Positions 1-7,588 of a DNA stretch of 25,754 nt are shown here, piece by piece. The number at the start of each line of letters is the position of its first letter. Position 1 is the stretch's first letter. The translations under genes and the position numbers were made by a program. The notes beneath the pieces were generated by a model. That model made no database searches, was not told the origin of the DNA, and worked only from the letters and a program-made list of their open reading frames with translations. The stretch is from CAYPHY01 sp964410625 (lineage in GTDB: Bacteria; Chloroflexota; Anaerolineae; Promineifilales; Promineifilaceae), in NCBI GenBank assembly GCA_964410625.1, contig CAYPHY010000059.1:1-25754 (forward strand), written 5' to 3'.

Positions 1-6
1 TCCGAG

Positions 7-67
7 CGGAGCGAGGAATCCCTGGCGATTCCGTTGACCAGCGAATGGATAGGGATTCCTCGCTCCG
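7..67. repeat. Intergenic inverted repeat
   Basis: Two 17-bp arms, 7-23 and 51-67, are perfect reverse complements (arm sequence CGGAGCGAGGAATCCCT) separated by 27 bp. The right arm continues into sequence resembling the left flank, so this looks like a mobile or duplicated intergenic element rather than a terminator. No gene is visible in 1-160. Confidence 0.8.
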
Positions 68-164
68 AAGACTCCACTCGGAATGACAGTTGTTCAAACT
101 GTTGAAACAGTGTGCTAATGCACCTTTGTAGTTACAATCAAAAAAAACAAATGGGAGTGGTGGC

Positions 165-449
165 TTGAATATTGATATTGTCCGTTCTGATGCCTCACAT
201 TTAGAGGCGATTATTCATTTTGCCGTCCGGCTCAATCCCCAACCACAGCACCATATTGGCTATTTGGGAGTTAGTCCGGCCGATATTGAGCAGACGATTC
301 GCTCGTTGCCATCCGCGCCAGAAGAGCGCTTTGTACTGGCCTATGACGATGGCGGGCTGGTGGGGTTATTGGGCATTGATGATGATCTGGAACTCGGCCG
401 CGCCTGGCTCCTCGGCCCGTTGGTCATCATGAACAGACGAAGCTGCTGA
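165..449 (+). pseudogene. GNAT-type acetyltransferase, frameshifted N-terminal remnant
   Basis: The 94-residue open frame starts at TTG 165 behind a GGGAG-like ribosome site (153-157). It resembles the beginning of a GNAT N-acetyltransferase: an N-terminal strand (NIDIVRSDASH), an acidic helix and the strand pair FVLAYDDGGLVGLLGID. GNAT proteins normally run to 150-300 residues, so most of the acetyl-CoA site is missing. Near 423-425 the frame appears to slip: the next frame reads VHHEQTKLLIAAEGD from 422 on, a more GNAT-like continuation than the in-frame end. Sequence identity to the family is lost before the 3' end of the convergent ctpA gene at 483. I read it as a decayed gene (frameshift plus 3' truncation). 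The exact acetyltransferase subfamily is not recognisable. Confidence 0.6.
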
Positions 450-482
450 TCGCGGCCGAAGGAGACACACTACAACCTTGTT

Positions 483-1718
483 CTATTCTTCTATGCTGGC
501 AGCGGAACTACCCAGTAAATAATCAATCGCTGCATCCAGTTGTGGATCAATTGCCTGGTCCTCGGCCGTCGTCAACTCTTCCGCCTCCGGCAACGTCACC
601 AGAATATCCGGCTGGAGTCCCTGCTGGTGAATCCAATTCTCGCCAGGCGTCAGCCAGCGGGCCACCGTCAGCCGCAACCCACCGCCATTGCTCAACGAGT
701 GGACAGACTGCACCGTTCCTTTGCCAAACGAAGTATTCCCTACCAGGACACCTCGCTCGCGATCTTGAATGGCTCCGGCCAGCACTTCCGATGCACTGGC
801 GCTGCCCTCGTCAATCAGGACAACCAGTGGGATTTCTTCGGCCAACCCACCATCGTCTGACTCATAGACCCGCTGGCGGCCGTCGCCAAACTCCTCCACC
901 AACACCACCCCATCGGGCAAGAACTCATCCGCCACATCCGTCACCTGATCCAGCAAGCCGCCTGGATTGTGGCGCAGATCGAGGATTAATCCATCAGGAT
1001 TGGCCGCCAATAGTTCCTGTAAAACCTCCTCCAGTTCATCATCCGTCGTGCGGATAAACTGGTTGATACGCACATAGCCGATGTTGCTGTCCAACATCTC
1101 CCCCGTCACGCTCGGCACATCAATGATCGCCCGCTCGATATCTATGGTAAATGTTTCGCCATCGCGCTCAATCACGAGATTAACGCTCGTACCCGCCGGG
1201 CCACGAATCAACGCCGCCGCCTCCACCACATCCATCCCGGCCAGATCAACCCCATCCGCCTCACGGAAAATATCCCCCGGCCGCAACCCCGCCTCAAACG
1301 CCGGAGAGCCTTCAATGGGCGAAACCACCGTCAGAGCGCCGTCTACCGTTTCGACGACCACGCCAATTCCCTGAAATTCACCATCCATGCTCTCTTGGGC
1401 AGCGGCTTCGGCCGCCGGTTCCAAATAGCGCGTATAGTCGTCGCCCAAGGCGGCCAACATGCCGTTGATCGCCCCTTCGACGAGCAGCGTGTCCTCTACC
1501 GGTTGGTCATAGTAACGGCCGTGGACCAGGTCCCACACTTCCCAAAAGGGGTCCATGACGGAGCGATCCATTGAGGTTGTGTTGCCAGACAACACACTCT
1601 GCCCGGCAGCAAAAACATCCACCGGCGCCCAGGGGGATTGGCCAAAGAGGTAACCGGCATTAAAACCGAGGATCAGAAAAAGAAGAACAAGAAGCAAAGT
1701 GATAGATTGTTTACGCAT
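483..1718 (-). CDS. ctpA: S41 family C-terminal processing peptidase (CtpA/CtpB-like)
   Basis: This 411-residue exported serine protease cleaves proteins near their C termini in the periplasm or at the outer face of the membrane. Residues 6-26 form a signal anchor (SITLLLVLLFLILGFNAGYL). Residues 55-110 are the N-terminal helical region, 112-195 a PDZ domain (GIGVVVE, SPAFEAGLRPGD), and 205-375 the S41 core. The catalytic dyad is probably Ser308 within GSASASE and Lys333 within SFGKGTVQ; the 25-residue spacing matches characterised CtpB enzymes. The conserved ILDLRHNPGG and GGLRLTVARWLTPG stretches are present. Length is normal for the family. The gene converges with the GNAT remnant, and the next gene upstream diverges, so it is probably monocistronic. 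Confidence 0.96.
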   Translation of the reverse strand: MRKQSITLLLVLLFLILGFNAGYLFGQSPWAPVDVFAAGQSVLSGNTTSMDRSVMDPFWEVWDLVHGRYYDQPVEDTLLVEGAINGMLAALGDDYTRYLEPAAEAAAQESMDGEFQGIGVVVETVDGALTVVSPIEGSPAFEAGLRPGDIFREADGVDLAGMDVVEAAALIRGPAGTSVNLVIERDGETFTIDIERAIIDVPSVTGEMLDSNIGYVRINQFIRTTDDELEEVLQELLAANPDGLILDLRHNPGGLLDQVTDVADEFLPDGVVLVEEFGDGRQRVYESDDGGLAEEIPLVVLIDEGSASASEVLAGAIQDRERGVLVGNTSFGKGTVQSVHSLSNGGGLRLTVARWLTPGENWIHQQGLQPDILVTLPEAEELTTAEDQAIDPQLDAAIDYLLGSSAASIEE

Positions 1719-1731
1719 TATATTTTCGGAT

Positions 1732-1787
1732 GTAGCAAGTGGCAGGCAGCAAGTGGCATTTCTGACTTGCTACCTGCCACCTGCTAC
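1732..1787. repeat. Inverted heptanucleotide-type repeat upstream of ctpA
   Basis: Left arm 1732-1753 and right arm 1766-1787 are inverted copies with about 20 of 22 positions pairing. Both are built from GGCAGGT/GTAGCAAGT-like units. The same unit forms the array at the end of the window (25702-25754). It lies between ctpA and its candidate promoter, in the 336-bp gap 1719-2054, which holds no recognisable gene. Confidence 0.75.
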
Positions 1788-1808
1788 TTGCCACCAACTC
1801 TTATTAAC

Positions 1809-1836
1809 GATATACATGTAAAGTAGTTACTATCAA
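1809..1836 (-). promoter_or_regulatory. Possible ctpA promoter
   Basis: On the minus strand TTGATA (1831-1836) and TATATC (1809-1814) are separated by 16 bp, facing ctpA about 90 bp away. Each box matches the sigma70 consensus at four or five of six positions. The inverted repeat 1732-1787 would lie in the 5' leader. The evidence is only the boxes and their spacing. Confidence 0.35.
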
Positions 1837-1984
1837 CCACTATGAAGTCTACCTATAATTTGTTAACAATCTGTTGACGTAGCCTGAGAGGTGCTTAAGT
1901 GTTGCCTGTTCGTCAGGTTATACGCGCCTCCTGCTTTGGCGGCCAGGACTGCATTTGTTAGAATTGCAAAACGAAAATTAGAAG

Positions 1985-2044
1985 CCGGGTTTCTCAGCAT
2001 TTATATTAAAGGAGACAACCCTTCTTGTAAGAAACCCGGTTTCT
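1985..2044. repeat. AGAAACCGGGTTTCT-family inverted repeat
   Basis: CCGGGTTTCT (1985-1994) pairs with AGAAACCCGG (2030-2039). The right copy, AGAAACCCGGTTTCT at 2030-2044, is itself a near-palindrome. It ends only ten bases before the ATG of the sugar phosphotransferase gene, so it occupies the place of a normal ribosome-binding site. Related copies lie at 3800-3828, 15564-15625 and 22494-22526. Confidence 0.8.
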
Positions 2045-2054
2045 ATGTTAAACC

Positions 2055-3635
2055 ATGACCACGCAGAAAGTTAGAACGATTTATGCCTTCAGCCTGGTGC
2101 TGCTCGATGCACTGCTCATCGGCGCTGCCTTCGTGCTGGCTTACTATCTGCGGGTCTGGATTCAATGGCCGGAACCCTGGGCTAATCAAGTGCCGCTCAA
2201 TACCTATTGGGGCCTGATCATCGTCCAGATTGTCACCATCATCGCCGTCCTCTTCGTCAATAATCAATACTATATCCCTCGCGCCATCTCGCGCGTCGAT
2301 CAAGCGTATTACATCTTCGCCAGCGTGTCGGTGGGTATCCTGCTCGCTATCGCCATTGTCGCCCTGCTCTTCAAGAATAACGAAGACAACCAGCTAGTGC
2401 TACATTATCCGCGCTCGATGCTACTTTATGCTTGGTTACTGGCGATTGTGTTCCTGGTGATCGGCCGCGTTCTGCACCAATGGGTGCGTAACCGCCTTCG
2501 TGACCGGGGAATTGGCAAGGATCGCCTGTTGGTCGTCGGCAGCGGCGAAACAGCCCGCTTCATTTTACAGCGGATTATCTGGTCGCCGGAACTGGGCTAT
2601 GAGCTAGTCGGTTTGGTGAATGGCAATGGTCAGGTAGATAACCTGCTTGGCGTGCCTATGCTTGGCACACCGGAAGATTTGCCAACGCTGATTGAGCAAG
2701 AGGCGATTGACGAAGTGATTATCGCCATGCCGGAGAAGGGGCATCGCGAAACGCTAAACGTCATCTCTTATTGCGAGCGCGGCCGTGTCACCATCAAAGT
2801 CTTCCCCGATCTCTTCCAATATATCACCAGCCAGGCGGGGATTGATGATCTGGGTGGGTTGCCGCTGCTCTCCGTGCGCGATTACGCCTTGCGTGGCTAC
2901 TTGCTCGTCTTTAAGCGGATAATGGACTTCGTGGGCGCAGCTATCGGCCTGATCCTCTTCGCACCGTTAATGCTGTTGACCGCCATTGCGATCAAACTGG
3001 AGTCTCCTGGCCCGGTCTTCTTTGCCCAAACGCGAATGGGGCTGGATGGCAAGCGGTTCTATATGCTCAAGTTTCGCTCCATGCGCAACGACGCCGAAAA
3101 GGACGGCCCCGGCTGGACAACAGACAATGATCCCCGGCAGACCCGTCTGGGAAGCTTTTTACGCAAGCTGGAAGTGGATGAGCTACCGAATCTGATCAAC
3201 GTCCTCCTGGGCGAGATGAGCCTGGTCGGGCCGCGTCCGGAACAGGCCCACTATGTGGAGCAGTTCCGCCAAATCGTCCCGCGCTATATGGACCGCCACC
3301 GCGAGAAAGGGGGCATGACCGGTTGGGCACAGGTCAACGGCTTGCGCGGTGATACCTCTATTAGCGAACGGACCAAGTATGATCTCTGGTATTCGGAAAA
3401 TTGGTCGATCTTGCTTGATATAAAGATCTTGCTGCGTACCTTTTGGCAAATTGTACAGCGTAAAAACACCAATCGCGGCCGTCTCCCGCAAGCCGAAATG
3501 CCGCTGAACACCCCCCCTGTCCCCATCAACCACAATGGCACGCTCGCTCCCAACCATGAAATAGCGGAAAGCAGAGAGTGGCATATGGAGCAGGTAGAAA
3601 GCGAAGAGTGGGACACAATCAAGACAGACGCCTGA
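2055..3635 (+). CDS. Undecaprenyl-phosphate sugar phosphotransferase (polyprenyl glycosylphosphotransferase)
   Basis: This 526-residue membrane enzyme transfers a sugar-1-phosphate from a nucleotide sugar to undecaprenyl phosphate, the first membrane step of exopolysaccharide or O-antigen-like glycan synthesis. Four membrane segments lie at about 8-36, 51-70, 84-106 and 121-143. A Rossmann-like CoA-binding-type domain follows at 155-260 (LLVVGSGETARFI). The C-terminal bacterial sugar transferase domain (284-468) begins with a re-entrant helix and SPGPVFFAQ. It carries KFRSM, the catalytic Asp-Glu pair at 375-376 in EVDELPNL, and MSLVGPRPE. This is the WbaP/CpsE architecture; the sugar (glucose, galactose or another) cannot be told. 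The tail after about 475 is unconserved and ends in charge-rich, repeat-like sequence. The nearest glycan-related neighbour is the GH114 gene 18 kb away. Confidence 0.95.
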   Translation: MTTQKVRTIYAFSLVLLDALLIGAAFVLAYYLRVWIQWPEPWANQVPLNTYWGLIIVQIVTIIAVLFVNNQYYIPRAISRVDQAYYIFASVSVGILLAIAIVALLFKNNEDNQLVLHYPRSMLLYAWLLAIVFLVIGRVLHQWVRNRLRDRGIGKDRLLVVGSGETARFILQRIIWSPELGYELVGLVNGNGQVDNLLGVPMLGTPEDLPTLIEQEAIDEVIIAMPEKGHRETLNVISYCERGRVTIKVFPDLFQYITSQAGIDDLGGLPLLSVRDYALRGYLLVFKRIMDFVGAAIGLILFAPLMLLTAIAIKLESPGPVFFAQTRMGLDGKRFYMLKFRSMRNDAEKDGPGWTTDNDPRQTRLGSFLRKLEVDELPNLINVLLGEMSLVGPRPEQAHYVEQFRQIVPRYMDRHREKGGMTGWAQVNGLRGDTSISERTKYDLWYSENWSILLDIKILLRTFWQIVQRKNTNRGRLPQAEMPLNTPPVPINHNGTLAPNHEIAESREWHMEQVESEEWDTIKTDA

Positions 3636-3702
3636 TCTCCAATCTCTACGCTTGAATCTCTCAATCTCCAATTCTCCCACTCTCTTACTCACTCTCCAAT
3701 CT
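3636..3702. repeat. TCTCCAAT-type short-period repeat tract
   Basis: A pyrimidine-rich tract of TCTC(C)AAT/ACTC units directly follows the stop codon of the sugar phosphotransferase. The purine-rich end of that gene (about 3571-3612, AGAGAGTGG and AGAGTGGG units) is its rough inverted partner, so the 3' end of the gene seems to have absorbed one arm. A 12-bp stretch, AATCTCTACGCT, recurs in the tract 19900-19930. Confidence 0.65.
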
Positions 3703-3716
3703 AACGTTGTTCTTAT

Positions 3717-3745
3717 TTGACGCTGATTTTTTGCCATGCTATGAT
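3717..3745 (+). promoter_or_regulatory. Heat-shock operon promoter (sigma70 type)
   Basis: TTGACG (3717-3722) and TATGAT (3740-3745) are spaced by 17 bp, each five of six to consensus. Initiation would fall near 3752, a few bases before the CIRCE operator. This is the usual layout of HrcA-repressed promoters that are read by the housekeeping sigma factor. Confidence 0.85.
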
Positions 3746-3760
3746 ACTTGTATAGGATAG

Positions 3761-3787
3761 TTAGCACTCTCTAATCGCGAGTGCTAA
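3761..3787 (+). promoter_or_regulatory. CIRCE operator (HrcA binding site)
   Basis: A perfect inverted repeat TTAGCACTC-N9-GAGTGCTAA matches the CIRCE consensus at every arm position. HrcA, encoded by the first gene downstream, binds this element and represses the chaperone operon; chaperone titration relieves repression. The site is in the predicted 5' untranslated region, so it could also form an RNA stem. Confidence 0.97.
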
Positions 3788-3799
3788 TTACAGAAAGGG

Positions 3800-3828
3800 A
3801 AACCGGGTTTGCTGAGGGAACCCGGTTT
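3800..3828 (+). terminator. Attenuator-like hairpin in the hrcA leader
   Basis: AAACCGGGTT (3800-3809) pairs perfectly with AACCCGGTTT (3819-3828) around a 9-nt loop. The hairpin sits between CIRCE and the hrcA start. The right arm ends in four T residues, a short tract that is weak for a terminator. It belongs to the AGAAACCGGGTTTCT repeat family, so it may be an inserted repeat, an attenuator or an mRNA stability element. Confidence 0.5.
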
Positions 3829-3851
3829 TGGTGTGTTTATTAAATAGGCTG

Positions 3852-4958
3852 ATGTTTCCGCTATTATCAGATCGTCAGGAATCCATTCTGCGCCTTGTGG
3901 TGCGAACCCATATCGAAACAGGCAAGCCCGTAGGGTCGAAGACGCTGGTAGAGGCGTTTGACCTGGACTATAGCTCGGCCACTGTGCGCAATGAGCTGGC
4001 AATGCTGGATGATTTGGGTTATCTGGTGCAACTGCACACATCGGCCGGCCGCATCCCCAGCGAAATGGGCTATCGCTACTTTGTGCAAAAGCTGTTGGGT
4101 GAGTTCCATTTGCCAACCCATGAACAGCAAATGATCCGCCACCAGTTCCACCAGGCACGGCTCGATTTGAACCAGTGGATGCGCCTGGCGGCCGCCATTC
4201 TCGCCCGCACCTCGCGTAGTGCCAGCTTTGTCACCGCTCCCCAGGCCCGCGCCAACCGCTTTAAGCATGTACAACTGATTTCTACACAAGGGCGATTGGT
4301 GCTGATGGTGCTGGTCTTGTTTGGCGGTGAAGTTAACCAGCAAATGTTGACCCTGGCCGACCCCGTACCCCAAGCACGGCTGAGTGCCGTCGCCGAACGG
4401 CTCAATTCCCTGTTTGTTGACGCCGATTACGACGATATTGTCGCTCGCTCCACCCATCTTGATCCATTAGAAGAAGATGTAGTACGCCTGGTGCTGGATG
4501 TGCTGGGTCGCGCTGATCGGCGGCCGATCAGCGACATCTACCGCGATGGGCTGGTCAACATCCTCGACGACGAAGGGACACGCCAGGCAGTGCGCTTTCT
4601 GGAAGAGCGCACCCTGCTGGCTGGCTTGCTGGCGGAGACGGAATTGACCGCCACCGATGGCATTCAGGTGGTCATTGGTGGGGACGGCCGTTGGGAACAC
4701 CTGAAAGATTGTACGATGATACTCTCCCGCTATGGAGTCACCGACAGCTTCTACGGGACCATTGCCGTCGTTGGGCCGACGCGAATGCCCTACGGCCGCA
4801 ACGTGGCCGCCGTGCGCTATGTCGCTGACCTGATGAGCGGATTTGTCCATGAATATTACCTGCAGGAGCTGCCGTCTCCCTCCTATGCTGCGGGTCAATC
4901 CTTAGCATCAACAAGCGCGATGGCAAAGCCCGCGGATGAGGTGAATGACAGTGATTGA
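3852..4958 (+). CDS. hrcA: Heat-inducible transcription repressor HrcA
   Basis: HrcA represses class I heat-shock genes by binding CIRCE. The protein of 368 residues has an N-terminal winged-helix domain (about 1-75, LSDRQESILRLVV, SSATVRNELAMLDDLGYL, HTSAGRIPS) followed by the GAF-like dimerisation region and its insertion. ATG 3852 is chosen because MFPLLSDRQ is the family's usual start and AATAGG lies just upstream. An in-frame TTG at 3828 would only add residues from inside the leader hairpin. It is the first gene of the operon, 65 bp after CIRCE, and so is autoregulated. The last 14 bp overlap grpE, suggesting coupled translation. The length is slightly above the usual 340-350. Confidence 0.96.
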   Translation: MFPLLSDRQESILRLVVRTHIETGKPVGSKTLVEAFDLDYSSATVRNELAMLDDLGYLVQLHTSAGRIPSEMGYRYFVQKLLGEFHLPTHEQQMIRHQFHQARLDLNQWMRLAAAILARTSRSASFVTAPQARANRFKHVQLISTQGRLVLMVLVLFGGEVNQQMLTLADPVPQARLSAVAERLNSLFVDADYDDIVARSTHLDPLEEDVVRLVLDVLGRADRRPISDIYRDGLVNILDDEGTRQAVRFLEERTLLAGLLAETELTATDGIQVVIGGDGRWEHLKDCTMILSRYGVTDSFYGTIAVVGPTRMPYGRNVAAVRYVADLMSGFVHEYYLQELPSPSYAAGQSLASTSAMAKPADEVNDSD

Positions 4959-5526
4959 TGAAACGATGCAAGAAAAGATAATCAACGATAGTGACGTGGG
5001 TAGTGTCGAAGAAGCCGACGTCATTGAGCAGAGCGAAGCGGCCGCGGAAGTAGGGGAACAACCCTCTCTATCGCTGGAAGAACAGTTGGCAGAAGCCCAG
5101 GCCGAGGCCAGCCGCAATCTGGAGGGTTGGCAACGGGCACAGGCCGAATTTGCCAATGCGCGGAAGCGGCTGGAACGCCAACGCATGGAAGCCTATGTGA
5201 ACGCCAATGCGGAGGTCGCAACTCGCCTGTTGCCAATCGTTGATGACTTTGAACGAGCGCTGCAAAACGCCTCTCCCGCCGTCGAAAGTGATGGCTGGTA
5301 TTCAGGCGTCGAGCTGATCTACCGTAAGTTACTCAATGTCCTGGACGGAATGGGCGTTTCTCCAATTGAAGCGATTGGACAGCCCTTTGATCCCAATCTC
5401 CATGAGGCGCTCGGACAGGAACCTTCTGAGGAATATGACAGCGGCCTGGTCGCGCGTGAAATGCAACGCGGCTATCGCCTCGGTGATCGTTTGATCCGGC
5501 CGTCGTTGGTGTATGTAGCTGAATAA
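4945..5526 (+). CDS. grpE: Nucleotide exchange factor GrpE
   Basis: GrpE releases ADP from DnaK and acts as a thermosensor in the Hsp70 cycle. The 193-residue protein has an acidic, disordered N terminus (1-45) and a long dimerising coiled coil (about 46-105, with RAQAEFANARKRLERQR and LLPIVDDFERAL). The C-terminal beta domain (140-193) carries GQPFDPNLHEAL and GYRLGDRLIRPSLVYV, the GrpE signature. Start ATG 4945 follows GATGAGGTG and overlaps the end of hrcA by 14 bp. Length and motifs are normal. Confidence 0.97.
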   Translation: MTVIDETMQEKIINDSDVGSVEEADVIEQSEAAAEVGEQPSLSLEEQLAEAQAEASRNLEGWQRAQAEFANARKRLERQRMEAYVNANAEVATRLLPIVDDFERALQNASPAVESDGWYSGVELIYRKLLNVLDGMGVSPIEAIGQPFDPNLHEALGQEPSEEYDSGLVAREMQRGYRLGDRLIRPSLVYVAE

Positions 5527-5600
5527 GAAGAGACTGAGAGACTAAGAGATTGAGAGACTGGAGAGTAGGGTCTCCTAATCTCTCAGTCTCCTGGTCTCCG
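5527..5600. repeat. GAGACTGA-type inverted repeat between grpE and dnaK
   Basis: A purine-rich run of 8-bp units (GAGACTGA, GAGACTAA, GAGATTGA) at about 5527-5565 is followed by an inverted pyrimidine-rich copy at about 5570-5600. The arms could fold into a long imperfect stem in the operon mRNA. It lies just upstream of the dnaK ribosome site (AAGGA, 5605-5609). Confidence 0.7.
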
Positions 5601-5619
5601 ATTTTAAGGATTAGAACAG

Positions 5620-7509
5620 ATGGCAAAAATAATCGGCATTGATTTAGGAACAACCAACTCTGTAGCGGCCGTGATGGAAGGCGGTGAGCCAACCGTCATC
5701 CCTAGCGCCGAAGGCAGTCGCCTCTTTCCCTCCATCGTCGCTGTCAACTCCAAAACGGGCGAGCGATTGGTGGGCCAGGTGGCAAAACGCCAGGCGGTGA
5801 TCAACCCGCTGAACACCATTTTCTCCGTCAAGCGTTTTATGGGGCGCAAATATGACGATCCCGAAGTCGCCAAGGCCCGCACTTATGTACCTTACGAGGT
5901 ACGCCAGGCGCCGAATGGCGACATTCGCGTCGTGATGAACGAACGGGAATACTCCCCGCCGGAGATTTCGGCGATGATCTTACAGAAGATCAAGACAGAC
6001 GCCGAAGCCTTCCTCGGCCAACCCGTTACCCAGGCGGTGATCACCGTCCCCGCCTATTTCAACGATACCCAACGTCAGGCGACAAAAGACGCAGGCAAGA
6101 TCGCCGGGCTGGAAGTGCTGCGTATCGTCAATGAGCCGACCGCTTCCTCCCTGGCCTATGGTTTGGGTAATAAGAACGATGAAGTGATCGCCGTCTACGA
6201 CCTCGGCGGTGGGACGTTTGATATTTCCATTCTGGAAGTGGGCGACGGCGTGTTCGAGGTGCGTTCGACCAATGGCGACACCTTCCTCGGCGGCGACGAC
6301 TTTGACCAACGGATCATCGATTGGGCGGCCGAACAGTTCAAGATGGATGAGGGGATTGACCTGCGCAACGATAAGCAGGCGCTGCAACGGTTACGCGAAG
6401 CGGCCGAAAAGGCCAAGGTCGAACTGTCAACAACGATGCAGAGTGAACTGAACCTGCCCTTCATCACCGCCGACGCCAGCGGCCCGAAACATCTGACGCT
6501 GACGCTGACCCGCGCTAAGCTGGAGCAACTGACCGAAGACCTGATCCAGCGTTCAATTGAACCCTGCCGGAAGGCGTTGAAAGACGCTGGACTCGATGTG
6601 AACGACATCACTGAGGTCATTCTTGTCGGTGGCATGACCCGTATGCCCGCCATTCAGGAGGCAGTGCGTAAATTCTTTGGCAAGGAACCCCACAAGGGCG
6701 TGAATCCCGATGAAGTGGTCGCGCTTGGCGCGGCGATTCAGGCCGGTGTGTTGGGTGGCGAAGTGAAGGATGTGCTCTTGCTCGACGTGACCCCGCTGAC
6801 ACTGGGCATCGAAACGTTGGGCGCAGTGGCAACTCCGTTGATTGAGCGTAACACGACTATCCCAACCAAGAAGAGCCAGGTCTTTTCCACTGCTGCTGAC
6901 GGCCAGACTCAGGTGGAGATCCATGTTGTACAGGGTGAACGGCCGATGGTCGCCGACAACAAGAGCCTAGGACGCTTCATTCTCGACGGCATCCCCCCCG
7001 CCCCGCGCGGCGTCCCGCAAATTGAAGTGACCTTCGACATCAACGCCGACGGTATTCTCAACGTCAGTGCCCGTGACAAGGCCACCGGCCGCGAGCAGAA
7101 GATGCAGATCATCCCCTCCAGTGGCCTTTCGGATACGGAAATCGAGAAGATGGTACGTGACGCCGAAGCGCACGCCGCTGAGGACACCCGCCGCAAGGAA
7201 GCCGTCGAGACGCGCAATATGGCCGACACGGCCGTTTATAGCGCGGAGAAGTTCTTGCAAGAGAACGGCGATAAATTGCCTGAAGCGAGCCGCACGGCCG
7301 TGCAAAGCCAGATCGACGCCTTAAAAGCGGCGCTGGGTGGCGAAGATGATGCGGCGATCCGTTCGGCCGCCGAGCGGCTGCAAGCAGCCCTGCAAGAAGC
7401 GGGCGCGGCGATGTATCAGCAACAACAGCAACAACCAGATGACAGCGGCAACGGCCAATCACCTGAATCGGACGAGGACGTAATCGAAGGCGAATTCAGC
7501 GACGCCTGA
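5620..7509 (+). CDS. dnaK: Molecular chaperone DnaK (Hsp70)
   Basis: DnaK binds exposed hydrophobic peptides in an ATP-driven cycle with DnaJ and GrpE. The 629-residue protein is full length. The ATPase domain (1-375) shows GIDLGTTNSV, the TVPAYFNDTQRQATKDAG segment, NEPTASSLAYG, YDLGGGTFDISIL and VILVGGMTRMP. The substrate-binding beta domain (about 385-500) has DVTPLTLGIET and DINADGILNVSA. The helical lid and a Q/D-rich tail ending in the EGEFSDA form of the conserved Hsp70 tail complete it. It starts at ATG 5620, 11 bp after AAGGA. The downstream gap to dnaJ is short and filled with inverted repeats. Confidence 0.99.
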   Translation: MAKIIGIDLGTTNSVAAVMEGGEPTVIPSAEGSRLFPSIVAVNSKTGERLVGQVAKRQAVINPLNTIFSVKRFMGRKYDDPEVAKARTYVPYEVRQAPNGDIRVVMNEREYSPPEISAMILQKIKTDAEAFLGQPVTQAVITVPAYFNDTQRQATKDAGKIAGLEVLRIVNEPTASSLAYGLGNKNDEVIAVYDLGGGTFDISILEVGDGVFEVRSTNGDTFLGGDDFDQRIIDWAAEQFKMDEGIDLRNDKQALQRLREAAEKAKVELSTTMQSELNLPFITADASGPKHLTLTLTRAKLEQLTEDLIQRSIEPCRKALKDAGLDVNDITEVILVGGMTRMPAIQEAVRKFFGKEPHKGVNPDEVVALGAAIQAGVLGGEVKDVLLLDVTPLTLGIETLGAVATPLIERNTTIPTKKSQVFSTAADGQTQVEIHVVQGERPMVADNKSLGRFILDGIPPAPRGVPQIEVTFDINADGILNVSARDKATGREQKMQIIPSSGLSDTEIEKMVRDAEAHAAEDTRRKEAVETRNMADTAVYSAEKFLQENGDKLPEASRTAVQSQIDALKAALGGEDDAAIRSAAERLQAALQEAGAAMYQQQQQQPDDSGNGQSPESDEDVIEGEFSDA

Positions 7510-7513
7510 TTCT

Positions 7514-7580
7514 AGTGGGGGGTGAGGAGTGAAGAGTAACTGATTGACCACTCTTCACTCCCCACTCCTCACTCTCCACT
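7514..7580. repeat. Inverted AGTGGGGAGTGA-type repeat between dnaK and dnaJ
   Basis: The left arm 7514-7537 (AGTGGG, GTGAGGAGTGAAGAGT) is mirrored by 7550-7580 (ACTCTTCACTCC, CACTCCTCACTC). The near-inverse arms could form a hairpin in the operon transcript. The right arm ends nine bases before the dnaJ start, leaving only a weak CGAGAG site. Confidence 0.75.
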
Positions 7581-7588
7581 ATCGAGAG

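Noticed and set aside
1854..1859. Plus-strand TATAAT as promoter of the sugar phosphotransferase gene
   Set aside because: No convincing -35 box at 16-18 bp, and the leader would be about 190 bp long. The hexamer alone in an A/T-rich gap is weak evidence.
7544..7588. Upstream start for dnaJ
   Set aside because: The extra residues translate the inverted repeat between dnaK and dnaJ. MATKRDYYEVLGV is the normal DnaJ start.
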